NCBI GenBank assembly: GCA_016800925.1
Contig: JABCPU010000089.1
Span: 1 to 64,000 of the forward strand
Length of the DNA stretch: 64,000 nucleotides
Reading direction: 5' to 3'
From: Suillus spraguei
Lineage: Eukaryota; Basidiomycota; Agaricomycetes; Boletales; Suillaceae
The first letter of the stretch is position 1. Each line of letters opens with the position of its first letter. The translations under genes and the position numbers were made by a program. Of the stretch, positions 11,956 through 23,119 are shown one piece after another. The notes under the pieces are model-generated. The model ran no database searches. It was not told the DNA's origin and worked only from the letters and a program-made list of their open reading frames with translations.

Positions 11956-12030
11956 GTGGACATGATAGCGAAAATTAGCGCAGACCTTGCCAAGAGTCTC
12001 GAATGTGCCAACTGAAAGATTGCCGAACAA
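11531..12030 (-). pseudogene. Unknown ORF pair inside arm A
   Basis: An open frame from 12030 contains the stretch KQLETDFAFVPPLSAVSRDN and LMLNFLDSKTFVM. The reading then appears to continue in another frame (11719-11531) with GRAFDFAELQHVDKGLVPAV and a Asp/Asn-rich end. The same split occurs in arm B at 18864-19248, so either an intron lies between the frames or the gene was already broken before duplication. No domain is recognised. Confidence 0.35.
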
Positions 12031-12357
12031 GGGCGCTGAGCTACACCAGACTCAACAACCAATGAAGTCTCTCTGAAGGTCCTGCCATTGATGGAGACTG
12101 AAAGCCATGTTGCCCAAGAGAATTGCCCTTCCTGCAGACCCTAAAGGTAAATGCAAGGCAGATGATGTTCTCACACAAGGTTGGCTGGCGAGGAAGGCGG
12201 CTCAGACAGCTGGGTCGCCCGCGTAGTTGATGGATTGGTTTGCACATAACAAACTCATATGCAGGCAAGTTTAAAGAGTTAGAGGCCGCATCCACCAGGC
12301 ATTCAACTGCTTGGATTCTTGTTTGTCATGGTTGGTAACTTGGTAGTATGAGTATGG

Positions 12358-12663
12358 ATGTACTATATAGTACTATTTCAGTGTATGATCGAAGCACTTA
12401 AAATGGCTACCAAGGCTGGGGGCCGGTCCCTCATTGAAAACAACTTCAAAGAAGCTACTTCTGCCAAGTCCAACAGATACTGGTGGAATTGCAACTACTG
12501 TAATGCCTACATCCATGGACATAATGATAACCTTTTCGAACACCTCACAGATGCAGTAAAATGTAGTAATTGTCCACAAGAGACTCGCCGCGAGGCACTG
12601 CAATGCCTTATCAAGAAACCGGAGGCAGAAAGGTGGCCCGAATGGCTAGTACAGCTACTTTGA
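12358..12663 (+). pseudogene. hAT-type transposase N-terminal fragment (BED-like zinc finger)
   Basis: The 101-residue frame contains WWNCNYCNAYIHGHNDNLFEHL followed by a second cysteine pair: a C-x2-C...H-x-H/C-x2-C pattern typical of the BED finger of fungal hAT/DUF659 transposases. It ends with TGA right after, and no catalytic domain follows in frame. It is a truncated transposon relic between the inverted arms. Confidence 0.55.
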
Positions 12664-15239
12664 GTGGTGATGAGGGAAGCACAAATGCTTCTTCTTCAAG
12701 CCCAAAGTAGTCTGGCAGATGCATAAGCCTGACATCAGAACTGGGTGCAGATACATACTAAAAATCATGGCTCCCTCGCCGTCATATAGCTCAATTAAAT
12801 CAAGCACTGCAGAGGACTTGATGGTGAAAGAGCAGTTGCCAATTCTCTTTTTGTGGTCAGAAAAAGGGGTTTATGCTTCAAGTTTAGGGACAAAATTTTT
12901 GCTGTAATTGCTCGCTGGCTTCTATACATAGTTCAAAGAAACAAAGAACAATACCTTTATGTAGTACATTATGTCCTACCCCGTACTTCATTATGCATAC
13001 AAGCCATGCCAAGGCCATGCATTATTTGATATGCAATATACATACAATTACATACGGAACATTGTTGGGATCCTGAAAAGTTCATGCATTATGAGTAACT
13101 GTATCTCACAATAAATTCCTTGCTGCTAGAGGCACATTTTTTGCTCACCTAGTCGCACACCTGATAAAGGTCTGTCCTATCCAATGCTGCATACTGCTGC
13201 CAGTGCTGTCGAGGAGGAAGCACTGCCGAATTCCAGCCTGCTTCTCATTGAGTAGTAAATCAGTGAGTATGAAAATTGGTTACTCACCTTCCCAAAGTGC
13301 ATCCTGGCAATACTGTGCACTGTAACGTGACCGATCCTTTTCCTTTGTCTGACGAGGTGCGCTAACCATTGATGAGTTCAACATCAATCCTCATTCTCCA
13401 TCTCTCCATTGTGCTTATGTGCTTGACTCAGAATCCTGATAAAGAAAGCTCTTACAGCTACTTTCATATTGATAGACCAGATTTCATTTTGTCCCCTCAC
13501 CGCTTTTGTTTAGTTGTGGAGCTGTACAAACAAAAGGGTCCCGCCTGTTACATATTTGGGCATGCGAAGTATCCTAGAATGGCCACCTGCCTGACGCTCT
13601 GCCCAACACAATTGCAGTACTTTTGAGACTTGCCACCATACCTGGAAACCACCATCACATCCCGGCAATAGGTGACCATGTTTTCTCATTTGAAATCTAG
13701 TAGCATAGCACAAGCTACTCACAACCACTGAACTGTTAACTGAGTTTTTCGGCTCTCTCATCTCACAGGCTAAAGTGGATGTCCTCATCTCCTCACAGCA
13801 GCAGATGCTTCAGTAAGTGAATAAAGCCTGCAGTTCAGAGGTGGTGATTTTTATAACTCCCTTACTAGTATCAGTTGTCATGTATTGAGCGCACTCCAGA
13901 CCTATTGCTGTCTAAACTTCAATATATGCTAGTCAGGCAATGGGTGTTGAAGTTTCTGAAATCACCATTGAATGAACTACAAAAAGACATGGCTTCATGC
14001 GCAAATGTGTATGTAGTTTTTCGTTAGTTGCATTTTATTCTGATCTCCTCTACTAGGTGTCCCATCTTTGCACAGACGTGTGAGAAGAAGTTGATAAAAG
14101 AAATGTCAAAGGGAAGCTGAAGTTGAATTCGACTGACACGTCCCCAAATTACTCCAGTATTCAACAGAATCGAGACAGTGATATCTGAAACAGCGGAAGG
14201 ATCAGATTCTTAAGTTTCAGATGACGATAATGACAAAAGTTCTTCTCTCACTGACAGACCACTGACTTGGAGCTAGAACACAAAAAGGATGAGTCAAGAT
14301 CTGCTGCAGTGGCATGTTTGTTTTCGACAACATGGATGAAGGAATGGGTGGGAAGCATATTAAACCACTATCCAGCGCGAGGAAAGTGCTGTTGAAGTAT
14401 TCCTTGCTGCTCCTCTTCATTAAGAGTACAACTTCGAGAATAATTAGAATCAGACATGAGATTGTTGGGCATCCTGCACTTATCCAACAAGTCTTATATA
14501 TGTTTGTCCATCAGTGGGGGGTGGACTTGATCAGATCATCACAGACAGTTATTCAAAAGATGAGAAAGCCGTCATGCTAATGACCAGGCTGAGAGCATGG
14601 GGCCAAGTAACACTGAACTTGCATCACCATAAGGAATCAGCATGGTCAATTGTGAAGATAATAGTATAGCAGTATACATGGTAGCACAAGATCGTCAATC
14701 AATAGTTGTATGCTGCGAGAGGTGACAGATGCAGCTCGGTGACTGATAAGAGCAGGAAGCGAGCAGACTTCGAGCTTGCCATTCTAGGATACTTCACATA
14801 ACAAGCAGGACCCTGTGTTTGTCCAGCTCCACAACTAAACAAAAGTGGTGAGGGGAACAAAATGAAATCTGGTCTATCAATATGAAAGTAGCTGTAAATG
14901 TCGGTAGTACACGCTGATAGTTTAGACAAAACTCGAGGAAATTCTCAGTTACAAATAATTACATAATAGTGATCGCTTCGTCATGTATTGGAAACAGAAC
15001 CGTGAAAATAAAACACCACAAACAGACATGTTTAAGCCCAGAATAAATTTTCTTATCAGTCCATGGACTATCTGAATCACTGTCAGACTAAATGTTCTGT
15101 TCAATGTCACATTGGATGACTTTCTGTAGGCTGAAATATTCTGATTAGAATATACCGGAGTCTCAAAAATGTACCAAACATCGCTGATATGTTAATCTAT
15201 ACTGGAATAATCCCCGTACGCTCATTCAATTAAATTTAG
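12664..15239. other. Transposon debris with a short internal inverted repeat
   Basis: No intact gene. A roughly 130-bp sequence at 13450-13583 recurs inverted at 14780-14900; both encode YFHIDRPDF in opposite orientation. The rest is A/T-rich sequence with scattered stops. The palindromic ATATTCTGATTAGAATAT at about 15138-15155 and its left flank recur inverted at 18676-18722. Confidence 0.55.
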
Positions 15240-15620
15240 TCTGGTCCTTGATGGACAATAGCTTTGTAGTCCAGCAGCTGCTTCTCGACAAAGACGAGGC
15301 TGAACATTTCGATGACAATGGAGACTTATGGTGCTTGCTGCTGCTATCATTGCCAGGAGTGAGGTATCACAACAAGAGCGCATTGACACTCGGCACCCAC
15401 ATCATTTGTACCTTTGCCGACCCCAACTACTTCCAAATCCTCGTATCAACACCCCATGGAAGGTGCTATATGATAGTCAACATGATAGAGCCTTCATCAC
15501 TACAATGGGCATTGATGTGCCCACCTTCTCCTCACTACTTACTGCAGGCTTTGCGCAAGCCTGGTATGAGACACCAATACCTCGGGCCAGACTCATAGGG
15601 TTAGTTAGGGTGGAGGTGCA
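15240..15620 (+). pseudogene. PIF/Harbinger-like DDE transposase fragment
   Basis: Two overlapping frames together give the N-terminal part of a fungal DDE_Tnp4-type transposase: an acidic start with LLLDKDEAEHFDDNG, then PWKVLYDSQHDRAFITTMG and FAQAWYETPIPRA. The junction between the frames near 15365 needs a shift, and the region downstream, where the Arg-rich and catalytic parts should follow, is lost. Fragment only. Confidence 0.6.
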
Positions 15621-16042
15621 AAACAACTACTATTCAAGCTGCACAGGTACATTGAAACATGATACTTATCTAAGCTGCTCGAGTACAAGAACGACAAAGT
15701 CTTACCTCATACGCCTGAGAGCCTTCAGACTGCTGCACACGAGTGACAGTCTGTGCGATCCCTGGGTGGGCCTGCCACTTTCCTAAGTCATCACACATAT
15801 ATGCATTCCCTGTGCCATCATAGCGCAACTCGGGAATTGCCTGGCTATGAGATTGGGAGAGAATAGTAGTATCAGACATTGAACGGACTCTGAGTGTTTG
15901 AGTTACTTACCTTGTGGCTACCGGTACACAACCTTTATATGCTAGAAGTGTATGTTGAGCCGTTGGATGCAAGGGGTGGGCATATTCATAGTAAAAAAAA
16001 TAGTCATGGACCCTGCGCTAGTAACAGTGCAACGGGAGTGCG

Positions 16043-16519
16043 TGTTACAGTCATACATGCCCCTATTCATTCTCTCTTTGTCTCCTTACTTGTATATTAT
16101 GTCACATGACTCTGACTCATATGCTCAATGCATCTGTACTATAGTTGCCTTCCTTATTTGGATACGCACTTACAATTCTCACGTCTCTCTTGGTACGTGC
16201 GCACATATTGGTCTATTTAAGCACATTGTACTTGTAGTAGATTCTTTACTTTAATCTTACTGGGTTTTACCTGGAACATCCTTTGCTTAGGTCTCCAACC
16301 TAAGTCGTCCTTGAATCGTCTCTAAGTCTAAGCACTCCTTAGTCTTAGTCTCTATTCCAGTAGAACCTCTCAGACTTATCTTTGAGGCTGAACCCTTGAT
16401 CGTACTCGGAACGCATTCCTTGTACTTTCACCTTGTCCTCCTCTGGACATTGTAGAACTTCCCAGCAGACCGACTGTGTCTTTTCACTGTCACTGGTGAC
16501 ACCACCCCAGTTCGTAACA
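16043..16519 (+). mobile_element. Solo LTR, family A (477 bp)
   Basis: TGTTACAG...GTAACA termini with a perfect 5-bp target duplication GTGCG (16038-16042 and 16520-16524). It is highly similar to 840-1313, including the TATTTAAG element and the terminal segment. No internal region, so it is a solo LTR. Confidence 0.93.
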
Positions 16520-17169
16520 GTGCGCAAAGCCAAAAGGAAGAGAATACAGTGGTGCCGGCTTGATTTTGACTGTTCAAGAGGAAGTTTTCACAGATAGAAC
16601 ATAAGAAGTGACGGGAAATCGATACTACTAGGTTGCATTGGGCGAGATTGGAGGCACCGGTGGCATACAGGTCAGGTAGGCACTCCATTAGTGGGCACAG
16701 AGAACTGGGGATGTCGTGCTGGGCACTTAGAATCACCTAGATAGTGGCGGGAGAGAAAGACTTTAGCGTACTTGACGAAAAGTTGAAACGTACCTCAGTA
16801 TTACTGCGCGAGGTGCCGCATTGTGTGACATGCATCTCAAGCAAGGCTGATTATGTCAGCGGATATCGCTGGCGTTAGTGGCCTAAAACAGATGTAAGTC
16901 GTCTGTAAAGTCTATTGGGGGGGGAATCTATAAAGTAAGGGGGAAAGGTGGGAATGTGCTCGCTAGCTCACATGGCTTTCGCTTAGGAGCGCTTGCTACG
17001 CTTAGCTCGGTTATTTCGCTTAACACCTTTTTGGAAATTTCTCGTGTGCTTTTTTCAAGTGCCGACTCACTGTTGTCCCATTGTGTGATTGCATGATTGC
17101 GTGATGCATGATTTGGTCACGTGACTGCACAGCTGGTGGAATTTGCCATGGGTTGTCTCAAGCTGGGGT
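16520..17169. other. Non-coding stretch
   Basis: I see no supported gene. It contains a G8 run after TCTATT near 16913, echoed by TTTATT-G9 near 18592. Confidence 0.4.
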
Positions 17170-17977
17170 AAAACCAAATTATTAGGATGGAGCCAAGGTC
17201 AGGGAGCCAAAGGGAGTGTGAAGCCAAAAGTGAAGCCAAAAAGGAGTGCAAAGGAGTGGAAAGCAAAAAAGGAGGGCAAGCAAAAAATGAGTGCAATTGC
17301 AGAAGATGGCTAATAGGGAAACTCATCAGGGGCTGGAAGGAGTGGTGGCACCATCAAAAGGCATGGTCAAGTTGTCAGGAACAGGTTGATACCTATGACA
17401 AGCTACTCCATCAGGCACCAATACCAGGTTGGAAGTTGCCAGCAGGCTGGAAGTGTCCTCCCCCACCCTCAGGAAAAACTTCTGATAAATTTTTGTTAGA
17501 TTGATTATATTTTGGCTATCAAAGAATCTGAACTTTGTCATTTGAAAAATCATGTTATTTGTTTCAAAAGCTGCTATGATCATTAGGATGCAGAGATGGG
17601 GGGACAGAAGAGCATGGGGAGGAGAGAATGAAGGCATGGGAGATGGGAGGCAGGAGATGGGAGATCTGGGAGGCGCAGGAGACAGGAGACAGGAGATATG
17701 GGTGACGCAGGAGACAGGAGACAGGAGATATGGGAGATGCAGGAGACAGGAGATGGGAGAGATGGGAGATGGGAGATGGGAGATGGGAGATGGGAGATGG
17801 GAGATGGGAGATGGGAGATGGGAGATGGGAGATGGGAGATGGGAGATGGGAGATGGGAGATGGGAGATGGGAGATGGGAGATGGAGATGGGAGATGGGAG
17901 ATGGGAGATGGGAGATGGGAGATGGGAGAGATGGGAGATGGGAGATGGGAGATGGGAGATGGGAGATGGGGGAGACG

Positions 17978-18053
<76 letters not shown>

Positions 18054-18565
18054 GGGAGATGGGAGATGGGAGATGGGAGATGGGAGACAGGAGACAGGAG
18101 ACACAAGACGGGGAGACAGCAGACTGGTAAGAGGAAATGAGAGACAGGAGATGGGAGACAGGAGATGGGACACTTGCATGATTTTGTTGTGTGACAACTT
18201 AATACTGTTGCCCCCTATCAAAACTTGACACAAAAGATTGATTCAAGTTAATAGTTTGCAGTAAATAATTAAAAAAAATCAAAATCAAATGCAATGACAT
18301 GAGGATGAGATGGGCAATAAACTCACAAAGATGGTGATGTGGTACTTTTACTTCTCTCAAAATATTAGTTAAAGTTATAATTTATTTCAAGACCTATTAT
18401 CATTATTAAAGATAATTATTAGGATGAAGCCAAGGCCAGGAAGGCAAAAAGAGTGCTTCGCACTCTTTTTGCCTTCCTGTGCCTTGGGCAAACAGAATTA
18501 TTAGGATGAAGCCTTAGCCAGGGAGCAAAAGGAGTGCGAAGCACTCCCTGTGCCGAAGGCACAAC
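17170..18565. repeat. TTATTAGGATG(A/G)AGCC repeat family with perfect hairpins
   Basis: The motif TTATTAGGATGGAGCC/GAAGCC followed by (A)GGCCAGGGAG occurs at about 17178, 18418 and 18499. The copy at 18437-18479 forms a perfect 20-bp stem around a TTC loop. The copy at 18531-18547 forms GGAGTGC-GAA-GCACTCC, with a second small hairpin GTGCC-GAA-GGCAC at 18550-18562. No coding potential. It resembles a small non-autonomous, foldback-type element. Confidence 0.6.
17640..18172 (+). repeat. GGGAGAT heptanucleotide minisatellite
   Basis: About 500 bp of tandem GGGAGAT with variants (GGAGACA, GGAGATATG) at the edges; the core 17757-17965 is almost pure. The G-rich strand has GGG every 7 bases and could form G-quadruplexes. 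Because the unit is 7 bp, all frames of both strands stay open. The resulting 136-216 residue ORFs are artefacts. Confidence 0.97.
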
Positions 18566-18817
18566 GGGTGGTGGACTCGTTAAGGTTTATTGGGGGGGGG
18601 TAGATGACACATGGTTACGAACTGACTGTAAATGAACACCGGCACACCTGCCTAATAAGGGTAAATATATGATATGATATTCTAATCAGAATATTTCAGC
18701 CTACGGAAAGTCATCCATTTACAAAACGTTTTCATTATCTAGACAACGATAACGTGATTACACCTCCTGCACGTGCCACACTAATTCCATACACTAACGA
18801 AAGCAAGCACATCAGAA

Positions 18818-19800
18818 CTCGAATGTTGCTGACAGCAAACCAACACGACGATGCCACGCTCACATGCACGCAACTGAACTTTCAGGAATTGATACGGAGG
18901 TTGCCAAACAGCTCGAAACCGACTTTGCATTCGTTCCTCCACTTTCAGCAGTCTCCCGTGACAATCTCGAAGGTCCCGAATCAATGAAATTGATGCTAAA
19001 TTTGCTCGACTCGAAGACATTCGTAATGCGGAAAAACGATGAGCACAGAGTTGCCTCGGACTGGATGTGGATGGAAGGGAGTTTTGGAAGGGAGAGCATT
19101 TGACTTCGCAGAACTGCAACACGTCGACGAGGGATTGGTGCCTGCAGTAATCGAGGATGAAAATGTGGTCACGGATCATGATGCAAATGAAGATGGGGTA
19201 TGGAATATTGATTCAATGTTATTGTTGAGCTGTCTTACATCGATGTAGTTGGTAGTCTTGCGTCTTCAAAACATTACGTGATTCTGCCAGTTTTGCCCCC
19301 TCGAAATAGTTCTGCCCACAGCACTATATAATCCCGACCTTCACAAATATGACACGTACAGCTTGAACATCTCAGCTTTGTCGCTGCTGGCAGGGTCCCT
19401 GTAAGTTCAAATGATGAAGTGGTGAATGAGGTCGTGATGAGAGACCAGGATTCGAGCGAGTGTTCAGTGGTTGCCAAGATAATTGTCAATGCTGCCACAG
19501 TTATGACACAACGGTTGTAACTTATCAATTAAATATGCTCCTGCATGTTCTGCCAGGATCCTGCCATCCCACAGTGACAATTTTTCAGAATCGTACCCAT
19601 GAGTATATGCAGGATATAAAAGCTGGTGTCGTCCTACAGTGTTCCCCCATCCTTAGAGATATCATTCGAGATTCCCCTCAGGAAATTCCATATCACCTCG
19701 CACAGAAATGCGTTTCTCCATCCTCGCCGTTGTTGTTGCTTTGACAGCATCTCAGTGCATGTGGGTATCCGGGAGACTCTTGCGATTCGTCTGACCATGG
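18818..19800 (+). repeat. Inverted segmental duplication, arm B
   Basis: Reverse-complement copy of arm A (10970-11955), oriented so that its peptide gene reads plus. Includes the conserved GATATAAAAGC TATA element at 19613-19623. Similarity drops sharply inside the mature-peptide coding region. Confidence 0.88.
18864..19248 (+). pseudogene. Unknown ORF pair inside arm B
   Basis: This is the counterpart of 11531-12030. The first frame (18864-19103) carries TEVAKQLETDFAFVPPLSA. The second (19039-19248) carries GRAFDFAELQHVDEGLVPAV and ends LLLSCLTSM. The frames overlap and do not join without an intron or shift. No domain recognised. Confidence 0.35.
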
Positions 19801-19879
19801 TTGCTGCTTTGAGTTTAAATGTGCACCTAATGCTGTAAGTATGAGCAGGTTGCCATGCAACCAGGATTCAACCACATGA
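19708..19879 (+). pseudogene. Broken copy of the small secreted cysteine-rich peptide gene
   Basis: ATG 19708 opens the same signal peptide as the 10925-11059 gene (MRFSILAVVVALTAS). Relative to that copy, 8 bp (ATGTATGT) are missing after 19752, so the frame ends at TGA 19794. In the shifted frame (19757-19879) a different cysteine-rich mature region is still readable, with spacing C-x6-C-x6-CC-x4-C-x11-C. A GTAAGT at 19837 could be a splice donor. The TATA element is 85 bp upstream. The mature parts of the two copies differ far more than their promoters and signal peptides. Confidence 0.68.
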
Positions 19880-21003
19880 TTCGGACTCACTGCACGCCTT
19901 AGACTGGACATCGGGTTTGCCAGCAGCCGCCAATGCCAGTGTAACTGGTAAGAAATTGAGCCGGCAGCCCGGGTAGCACGTCAAGACAGTAAGTCATGTG
20001 CCCGCTTTCGCTTTGGTATCATCATGGGTTGCTGACGGCAATACCTAGTTCTGAGCCATCAGTACAAAAAATTTTGGATGAATTTTCATACTGCTCGAAC
20101 AACATAGATATTTGGATTTATCTGAAAATGATAGACCGTGCCTATGATAGTATTTCTCGAGGTTCACTAAGTTTGAGTTCGGGATGCTGTCAAAACTACT
20201 AGTAATCATTACTGTTGATGACAGGAAGTACCCGCTCGTACTAAATGCCGCACATGAGGGAGAGGGTCTCCTAGAGGTCATAACCTTCAACCAGCATGAT
20301 GACGATGCTGGCAGGCGAGTTGGGGAACAGTTGTGATCTTGAATGAGGGCCGAGGTAGATGTATAGATGACAGGGTACTGTACCCCAACTGGACAATAAT
20401 CGGATTTTTTTTTTATAAAAAAAGCGTTGACACTGAACATGAACCACTGTTTCCTACGGCGGCGTTGTAATTACTTGAGGTGATTTGAGTTTGTTTGTTT
20501 GAATCTAGTCTGATGTGTGATCAGTCCATTTGAATGTACGGTGTACTATGTAGTACTACTGGAAGAACTTGCATAAGAGAAATTTAAGAAAATATTTCGA
20601 TCAAGGAAGGGTGCAGGCAGAAGAGTCGGATTGGCGCTCGGCGCCGCTACGATACAATAGCCTTTCTTGACAAGCCGAGAAAATGTCCAATATAGTACTG
20701 CTTAAATACACAAAAGGATGAAAACCATACAGCTTACGACTTGCGTTTTGCCTTCTCCATCTTCTCGTTCATGCTAGGGACCATGGGTAGGAGATGGCAG
20801 TCGCGGTAGCTTTACCTATTTGTTTGCAAAATTACTCTATACTGCATCTTTCATGTCCACTTGGTGCCGTTACTAGTGGCAGTCAAGCAGTCAAACTACA
20901 CATTGAGACCTTGAATATTTTGAGCTACCTGGGCACCGAGCCAAGTTAGATGGAGTCTGATTTGAGCGATGTGATACATGTATATATTAGCAGCAATACC
21001 GCA
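19880..21003. other. No supported gene
   Basis: A 131-codon minus-strand frame (20045-20440) has no recognisable domain. The rest is non-coding, with a T9/A7 tract near 20404-20420. This is the boundary between the repeat region and the housekeeping island. Confidence 0.4.
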
Positions 21004-22456
21004 CTAATCAGCATCTGGAACTATGGGCTGCTCTTGCGGCTGCTTTTCCAAATATGCAGTGTGGTGCAATAGAAAATTGTATTGCTTGCCATCACCCTGA
21101 ACGGAATCAGGTCTCAGTAACTTGACACAATAGAGTGCTGATGTGACTTACGATGAATGTGGAGGGGAAGCCGGGATGGAAAGGAACGATACTCTCCAAA
21201 TACTTTACGTTCTCGGGTGTTAGCGAAATCGCCAGAGACTCCAAGTTGGCCTCCAACTGCTCCACTTTTCGCCCACCAATAATCGGGAACACATAGGGCG
21301 TCTTCTGCATAAGATACGCAATGGCCACAGCTGTGATGTGCTTTGCGCCAACTTCTTTCGCGACCTTTTCGAGCGCTGCACTCATCGCTCTCTCCGTCTC
21401 GTTGCGTTCCCAATTGGGATTTGTGAGCGTGCGGCCTTTCTCTCCCGTCTGTCGGCGGCGCTCCTCTTCCTCATCAGTTCGCAATTTTCCAGCAGCAAGG
21501 ACGTTTCAAGGGGCAAGTGCAAGACCTATATATCAATGAACATGACTCAAGGCACCAAATGATGAGGAACAATGTTGAACTACCTTCGGAGCGAGCCATT
21601 GGTATGATATCCCGTTCAAAGTCCCAAAGCATGACGTTCCAAGCACCTTGGTAGATCACAAACGGTGTTTTTCCATGATCCCGGGCATACTGGTTTGCTT
21701 TAGACACGACCCAAGCAGGAGAGTCTGAGATGCCCTGCCAGCGATATATGTCAATGAATGTTGGTATCAACATGGAAATGGGGACACTCACGAGATATAA
21801 CACTTTTCCTTGTTGCACCAGCACATGCAAACCGTTCATGACCTCTTCGACGGAGGTGTCCCAGTCCCACCAGTGTACGTACAGAATGTCGATGTATGAA
21901 GTCCTCAGCTTCTTCAAGCTGGCCTCGACACTGAGGTGCATTGACTTGACGTTGTTACCGGTATATGATACCTTCTGGCGAATGGCGTCGTTGCCGCGCT
22001 GGTAATTGGTCGTGTACTTGAATATATATGCATCAGCATCAAACTATGGATGATTCACCAAATCCTAAAGTTACTTTTGTAGCAATCACGAGCTGGTCAC
22101 GGATCCCCCGTTCCTCCGCCCACTCTCCGATGATCTCTTCAGAGCTTTGATCTTGACTGAGAGGGTGCGAGATATGTCAGCGATGACGACGAATTCAGGA
22201 ACGATGCGCACTAGTTATTAGCAGTGTCGATGAAATTTCCCCCCGCGTTGTAGAAGGCGTCGAGGAGCTGGAATGAGGATGTTTTGTCCATACTACCCAT
22301 TCCAAATTTCTCCCATTTGTCACCGATGCTCATGGCACCCAACTGCAAGGGTGAGACATGGACGCCAGCATGAGGTGATAATACGCGATATCGCGCTAGC
22401 CTGGATGATGGCTTTGGAATGGGCAATGCCCAGGACACGGTCCATTCACTAGACAT
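21004..22456 (-). pseudogene. Aldo-keto reductase (aryl-alcohol dehydrogenase type) with one in-frame stop
   Basis: Six exons can be placed: 22212-22456, 22075-22156, 21792-22016, 21584-21734, 21152-21525 and 21004-21096. They total 1170 nt, exactly 390 codons, the normal size for AAD-type NADPH-dependent reductases. Family motifs are [21 protein letters not shown] (with the Asp and Tyr of the active site), SSEEIIGEW, ATKYTTNYQRG, ILYVHWWDWDTSVEEVM (catalytic His region), GISDSPAWVVSKANQYA and GGRKVEQLEANLESL. The only fault is TGA at 21506-21508 (codon 241), where the family has Trp in A-P-W-N-V-L. All splice sites and frames are otherwise intact. It is either a recent pseudogene or a base error. 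Expected role: cytosolic reduction of aromatic or aliphatic aldehydes. Confidence 0.85.
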
Positions 22457-23119
22457 GGTTGTAGAATTGAATGAGACTGGTGTTGTTAAACTGCAGTGTG
22501 TCCTGCGGTGTGTCCAAAAGCTGGCAGCATTTTATGTGTTTTTCAGCCTAGCGCCTCGTCAGTACCATCCTGTGTTCACTGTGATGCCAGAGAAACGCGT
22601 CAGTGTTCTGAGTCACTTGTGCCGCACCAAGAAGCCTGCCTGCGTATGGCCTAGTACACTGATCGGAGTCACTGAGCTATACCAGTTATACATATCCACA
22701 CCGCTAAACCTCACTAACCCCACGGCGCGGCCTATAGTCATGTTACTACTATGTACACGCGTCGCGGTACACACTTAAATCCAACTGTATGCAAACATCG
22801 AAAGACTGAATTTCCCGAGTCAGTTAGTGACGGAACAGCAAGTGTTTGAATAGAATGAACAGATGTCGGAAAGGACATGGTGACAAGGTCTGAAAAGTGT
22901 CTGTTTGTAGTGTGGCGGCCCCAGTCAGCAAAGCCACATCTTGAACTTTGCTTGACCCAGAAGTGATCTCCAATTGCGATGCTGTAGAGTTTAGATGTGT
23001 TAATTCGAAATTTGTGTACTAACAGTAACTACAATATGCGATTTATCAAGTGGGGTCCATTGGCGACTGACGCAGCCATGACAGCTGAAAGTTCTGAATC
23101 ATCGATCTATTGCTTCACA
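22457..23119. other. Intergenic, no gene seen
   Basis: Region between the divergent 5' end of the reductase and the 3' end of alpha-actinin. Short frames only, none supported. Confidence 0.5.

Noticed and set aside
17552..18233. Long ORFs (136-216 residues) on both strands over the minisatellite
   Set aside because: They follow from a 7-bp repeat without stop codons in any frame; the translation is a simple 7-residue repeat.
20045..20440. 131-codon minus-strand ORF after arm B
   Set aside because: Includes translated poly-A/T and shows no domain, signal or splice context.
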